NCBI RefSeq assembly: GCF_046044395.1 | Contig: NZ_JBJUSG010000005.1 | Span: 1-64,000, forward strand | From: Magnetominusculus dajiuhuensis | GTDB lineage: Bacteria; Nitrospirota; Thermodesulfovibrionia; Thermodesulfovibrionales; Magnetobacteriaceae | Direction: 5' to 3' | DNA length: 64,000 bases | Shown: piece by piece, positions 61,620-64,000 of the stretch | Numbering within the stretch: position 1 is the first letter of the stretch | Layout: each line of letters opens with the position of its first letter | Made by a program: the position numbers and the translations under genes | The notes under the pieces: model-generated | What the model saw: the letters and a program-made list of their open reading frames with translations, nothing else | Databases searched by the model: none | Told to the model about the DNA's origin: nothing

Positions 61620-62651
61620 ACCTCTAACAAACCTCGTAAAAGACGTGAAGGAAAAGTTCCTGTAAGGGTATCTGGGTCACCCTCGCCACCAAGGGTCAAC
61701 CTGGAATTATGGATGATACAGTTGAGAGTGTGGTTAGAATCAGGAGTTGATGAAATTGTGCAAAAGATCAAAGGGGCAGGTGGGCAAGGGCAGATAAAAC
61801 GTGTTGGTTGCATTGAAGCTGTTTACACTGTTATTTTTGGTTATAGTTGCTATTTAATAGCATCCGTATTTTTTAACGCCCTCGGTGCAATATACTATCG
61901 TCATGAATCAATGTATAATAACCTTATCTTCCATACAGTTATTTCCGTGTTTGTATTTTTCGGTATTTTGTTGCAGTTTCTGCGTATGTACTTTTATCTT
62001 CATCTCTTTGATCAAAAACAAGATGATAAAAATCACTTTATAGCACAAATGAGCGGTGGACACAAAATATTAGATGTTGTTTGTCGCGTTGCTGCTGCTG
62101 CAACTGTAATAGTTTCTGTTAAATACGATCCATCTAAACTCATTGATTATGTTGAAGGTATCTGTGGTTGTAATAAAATAGGCGATGTCGCTGTTCTTAA
62201 ATATTTTGCTTACGCATTTATATTCCTATTCTTTTGCTTGATGATTTGGGATTTTAACTTGCGTTCATGGAAGAAGAAGAATGCAGCTAACGCCGATCTA
62301 AATGAGTTAGCTAAATATCACCCGGATATTAAGTTAACGCAAAGAATTAGTGGGCTATTATTTTCTGGATTTTTTTTATATATGCTTTATGACATAAATA
62401 AAAATGCCAATATCGCTTTGATAACATTTTTTTATGCCATAATAATGGTATGTTTTATAGGAGCATGGGTATATGAATATATCTATAGGTATAAAAATTA
62501 TCGTAAGCTCGGCAAACCAAATGCAGCAGAACATGTAATAATGACAATTTGGCATGAGTTTTTTTCGCCAGTTCAAACTATGGTGGATTTACTCATATAT
62601 GCTATCAATAGTAGCAAAACTATTTATCCAACTGAGGAGATAATACAATGA
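61602..62651 (+). CDS. Unknown membrane protein coupled to ABC importer
   Basis: 349 residues, or about 312 if the second ATG (61713) is used; the first 35 residues (basic, proline-rich) lie over the transposase start and may not be real. About six membrane segments (near 75-95, 107-130, 150-170, 198-218, 250-265, 275-295 in the long form). I do not recognise the family. Its stop overlaps the start of the substrate-binding protein gene (ATGA), so it is co-translated with the ABC importer. It may be a sensor or accessory subunit; this is inference. AT-rich. Confidence 0.65.
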   Translation: MRHFRQTSNKPRKRREGKVPVRVSGSPSPPRVNLELWMIQLRVWLESGVDEIVQKIKGAGGQGQIKRVGCIEAVYTVIFGYSCYLIASVFFNALGAIYYRHESMYNNLIFHTVISVFVFFGILLQFLRMYFYLHLFDQKQDDKNHFIAQMSGGHKILDVVCRVAAAATVIVSVKYDPSKLIDYVEGICGCNKIGDVAVLKYFAYAFIFLFFCLMIWDFNLRSWKKKNAANADLNELAKYHPDIKLTQRISGLLFSGFFLYMLYDINKNANIALITFFYAIIMVCFIGAWVYEYIYRYKNYRKLGKPNAAEHVIMTIWHEFFSPVQTMVDLLIYAINSSKTIYPTEEIIQ

Positions 62652-63637
62652 TACAAAAAAAATCAAAGATGCTATGGTATGCGGTAGTTATTTTGTTGCT
62701 AATAGTAATAATTAGCAGTAACGGTTTAACCGAGCAGGGGCGTAGGCCTGTCGATGTTAGTTTAGCAACAGGTAAAAATATTTGGTGTTCTCTTGTCCTT
62801 ATAGCCAAGGAAAGGGGATTTTTTGAGCAGGAGGGTTTAAACGTTACCTTGAATTATCAGGATGCAGGTAGATATTGCATGGATGCCTTGCTCTCTAAAT
62901 CAGTGGATTTTGCCGCTGTGGTGGAGGCTAATTTTGCTTACGTTGGTTTTACAGGAAACAAAAACCCTGTAGCGCTTGCCCAAATTGTGTCATCCAGTTG
63001 TGGCATAGTCGCACGAAAAAGTAAGGGTATTGAATCAGCTTCAGACCTCAAAGGCAAGCGTATTGCCTATACACCGGCAACGGGTGCGGAGCCTTTTCTG
63101 TACAGATTTTTGGAAAAATATAAGATAGCCACTCAGGATGTTAAATTGATGAAAATGCAGCCAAGAGCTTTGCAGCCAGCTTTGGCGGCAGGTGAGATTG
63201 ATGCTGTTGTTACATGGGATCCATTCATCAATAGCTCTGTTAAATCGTTGGGAGGGGATTCTATTGAGTTTCGAGAACCTGACGTTTTTACAGGGTATAT
63301 GATGCTTGCCTCAAGAAGAGACTGGTTATCTAAAAATAAAGCCATTGTAAGCTCAATGATGCGCGCTCTTAGTAGTGCTGAAAAATTTATTTCAGACCAT
63401 CCTACTGAAACAAAGGAAAGTTTGTCCAAAATAATAAATATGAATATTCAGGATATTGAGAAGGTATGGCCATACTTTAATTTTACCCTTAAAATGGATA
63501 AACCGCCACTATTGCAAGCAATCAAATATGTTGGCGAAAACGCCAGGGTTACGGATGCTAATTTTGCAAAAAAGCCGCTTCCTGACTATAATGGATATTT
63601 TGATACATCGTATTTGCCTGTTTCTGAAAGAAAGTAA
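62648..63637 (+). CDS. ABC importer substrate-binding protein (NMT1/SsuA-like)
   Basis: A 329-residue periplasmic binding protein: signal/anchor (about 8-24), then the NMT1/SsuA/TauA/ThiY-type fold with LATGKNIWCSLVLIAKERGFFEQEGL and LKGKRIAYTPATGAEPFL. Ligand choice (aromatic thiamine precursor, sulphonate, nitrate or bicarbonate) cannot be set from sequence. The permease follows six bases downstream. Confidence 0.88.
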   Translation: MIQKKSKMLWYAVVILLLIVIISSNGLTEQGRRPVDVSLATGKNIWCSLVLIAKERGFFEQEGLNVTLNYQDAGRYCMDALLSKSVDFAAVVEANFAYVGFTGNKNPVALAQIVSSSCGIVARKSKGIESASDLKGKRIAYTPATGAEPFLYRFLEKYKIATQDVKLMKMQPRALQPALAAGEIDAVVTWDPFINSSVKSLGGDSIEFREPDVFTGYMMLASRRDWLSKNKAIVSSMMRALSSAEKFISDHPTETKESLSKIINMNIQDIEKVWPYFNFTLKMDKPPLLQAIKYVGENARVTDANFAKKPLPDYNGYFDTSYLPVSERK

Positions 63638-63643
63638 CAGTTA

Positions 63644-64000
63644 ATGCAAAAAATTACAGGCAAACGTACTCTACGATTTGTTTATCCTGTGATAGGCATA
63701 GTTATACTATGTATTGTTTGGGAGATTGCTCACCAGAGCGGTGTTTTTGACTCAACACTGCTTCCCGGCGTAGTTACTATTATTAAATCGCTTTTAGATT
63801 TGCTTGTAAGCGCCGGTATCTTATCAGATATTGGATGGACATTGCTTCGCGCTTTTGGAGGCTTTGCGCTTGCAGTTATTGTCGGCGTACCGCTGGGTAT
63901 TAGCATGGGAATGTTTAAACCAATTTACCTTAGTACGCTGCCCTTAGTTGATTTTTTCAGAAGCATTCCTGTCACAACACTCTATCCTATTTTTGTCTTA
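63644..64000 (+). CDS. ABC importer permease (partial, runs off window)
   Basis: The first 119 residues of an SsuC/TauC-like permease: N-terminal membrane helix (YPVIGIVILCIVWEIAHQSGVF), then LLRAFGGFALAVIVGVPLG and the second helix region, ending at the window edge before the coupling loop. It pairs with the binding protein just upstream. The ATPase should follow outside the window. Confidence 0.88.
   Translation, partial: MQKITGKRTLRFVYPVIGIVILCIVWEIAHQSGVFDSTLLPGVVTIIKSLLDLLVSAGILSDIGWTLLRAFGGFALAVIVGVPLGISMGMFKPIYLSTLPLVDFFRSIPVTTLYPIFVL

Overview
The window looks like a chromosomal segment of a Gram-negative, probably anaerobic or microaerophilic bacterium. LPS heptose genes (gmhA, a waaF-gmhB fusion), an outer-membrane beta-barrel, a lipoprotein with a lipobox and a periplasmic HtrA point to a diderm. 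FeoB-type ferrous iron uptake, NadA and a very large (R)-2-hydroxyacyl-CoA dehydratase activase-like protein point to a low-oxygen lifestyle. A member of the Nitrospirota or a neighbouring phylum is my guess from the gene mix; no rRNA or tRNA gene is present to confirm it.

Layout: (1) 0.1-8.4 kb: remnants of a DUF433/DUF5615 toxin-antitoxin pair, then a five-gene minus-strand operon. It encodes a secreted/anchored vWA protein with a long coiled coil, a TerY-like vWA protein, a PP2C-type phosphatase, a protein kinase with zinc ribbon and TPR, and a TMTC-like membrane glycosyltransferase. This resembles the TerY-P (vWA/phosphatase/kinase) signalling triad. (2) 8.7-11.9 kb: ferrous iron uptake under a Fur box: a Fur-FeoA fusion, FeoB and a tiny Cys-rich membrane protein. 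(3) 11.9-15.9 kb: a Co/Ni ECF transporter operon (CbiM, outer-membrane protein, CbiN-like, CbiQ, CbiO) behind a structured leader whose closing stem runs into a T-tract. (4) 15.9-21.7 kb: a DUF2142 membrane protein, a PIN toxin pair, a DUF1640 relic, and an AT-rich two-gene unit (P-loop ATPase plus membrane protein). (5) 21.7-30.1 kb: HicBA, then housekeeping genes yebC, htrA, glmU, glmS, pcrA/uvrD-like helicase, gatC. (6) 30.1-38.9 kb: a DUF1460 protein, two AT-rich paralogous membrane proteins, and a minus-strand block TIGR02757, ruvC, gmhA, small lipoprotein, argH, a CheY-like regulator, nadA, a lytic transglycosylase and a TusA-like protein. (7) 39-50.5 kb: TPR protein, glucan phosphorylase, waaF-gmhB fusion, HMA protein, STAS protein, a double cNMP-binding protein, the giant activase and a COX24-domain mini-protein. 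(8) 50.8-59.1 kb: hybrid histidine kinase plus REC-GGDEF protein, then pstS-pstC-pstA-phoU without pstB. (9) 59.3-64 kb: NUDIX hydrolase, a Fic remnant, a scrambled IS4-family transposase, and an operon with an unknown membrane protein and an NMT1/SsuA-type ABC importer running off the end.

The most interesting non-genic signals are as follows. Palindromes GTTAC-N6-GTAAC occur in two clusters, each upstream of a strong promoter of an AT-rich unknown operon (21.46-21.50 kb and 30.98-31.05 kb), suggesting one regulon joining the ATPase/membrane pair with the tandem membrane paralogues. The cbiM leader can fold as a four-way junction. A ~95-bp dispersed repeat with two hairpins lies mostly between convergent genes. 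A 26-bp inverted repeat flanks an inverted segment inside the transposase relic. All assignments were made by reading the sequence and recalling family motifs; no database search was run.
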